Positions 63,781 through 64,000 of a DNA stretch of 64,000 nt are shown here, one piece after another. The translations under genes and the position numbers were made by a program. The notes below the pieces were generated by a model. The model saw nothing but the letters and a program-made list of their open reading frames with translations. It did no database searches and was not told where the DNA came from. Each line of letters begins with the position of its first letter. Within the stretch, counting starts at the first letter, position 1. This DNA is from Gyrodactylus bullatarudis (lineage: Eukaryota; Platyhelminthes; Monogenea; Gyrodactylidea; Gyrodactylidae), in contig SSNU01000104.1 in assembly GCA_012064415.1 (NCBI GenBank), positions 62,001 to 126,000 of the forward strand. Direction: 5' to 3'.

Positions 63781-64000
63781 GAAGCCCAAATTACCGACAG
63801 TTACCCCATTTTCGAGAGATTTTAAGTTATCGAAGTTTCATTTAAAGTAAGTGACCCAGCTCAAAACAAATGTTAAAAAACATCTATCCGACGAAATTTC
63901 ATTGATTTTAAACTACTGAAAATTCTTGATGATAACATCGAGAAATCTGTGAATAGATTCTCAACTTCATATCAATTAGCTTTATATATAAAAATTTTAC

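Overview
The window is strongly AT-rich eukaryotic nuclear DNA. Genes have spliceosomal GT-AG introns, exon phases join correctly, and the gene set is animal: an ephexin-type RhoGEF, an ELOVL elongase, a syntaxin-5-like SNARE, eIF4E, DNAJC16, MCM9, an ankyrin/SOCS-box protein, a flavin amine oxidase and a PKA/PRKX-like kinase. MCM9 and DNAJC16 point to a metazoan. Many introns are only 26-36 nt, as in compact invertebrate genomes (dicyemids and some sponges are known for very short introns), but other introns here reach about 9 kb. I cannot name the species.

Layout. (1) 1-27818: one long plus-strand RhoGEF gene (5' end probably outside the window) whose introns are packed with transposon debris: two 3' ends of one LINE type in opposite orientation, an almost full-length dead LINE split by two foldback elements, several MITE-like palindromes and a tRNA-like SINE head. 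(2) 27819-30220: no recognised gene. (3) 30565-33876: three compact minus-strand genes, ELOVL elongase, syntaxin-5-like SNARE and eIF4E. (4) 33994-39918: plus-strand DNAJC16, head-to-head with eIF4E (117 bp between start codons). (5) 41163-44150: minus-strand MCM9, head-to-head with (6) 44313-47044, plus-strand ankyrin/SOCS-box gene (162 bp between starts). (7) 47643-50288: plus-strand flavin amine oxidase. (8) 50510-51997: the N-terminal two thirds of a kinase; its last exon(s) were not found. (9) 52000-64000: no further host gene recognised, but a truncated piggyBac-like element with a TTAA site, a duplicated scrap of the kinase locus, a 740-bp palindrome and a TIR-flanked remnant with a Cys-rich transposase tail.

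The host genes are mostly housekeeping (secretory pathway, ER chaperone, translation, recombination repair) and share no obvious pathway. The organisation stands out more than the functions: a gene-dense block with tiny introns and two divergent promoters, between transposon-rich flanks. I did not find a convincing new multi-gene system. The most unusual signals are the 26-nt intron population, in-frame mini-introns, nested foldbacks inside a LINE inside an intron, and a repeated short motif in the MCM9 tail.
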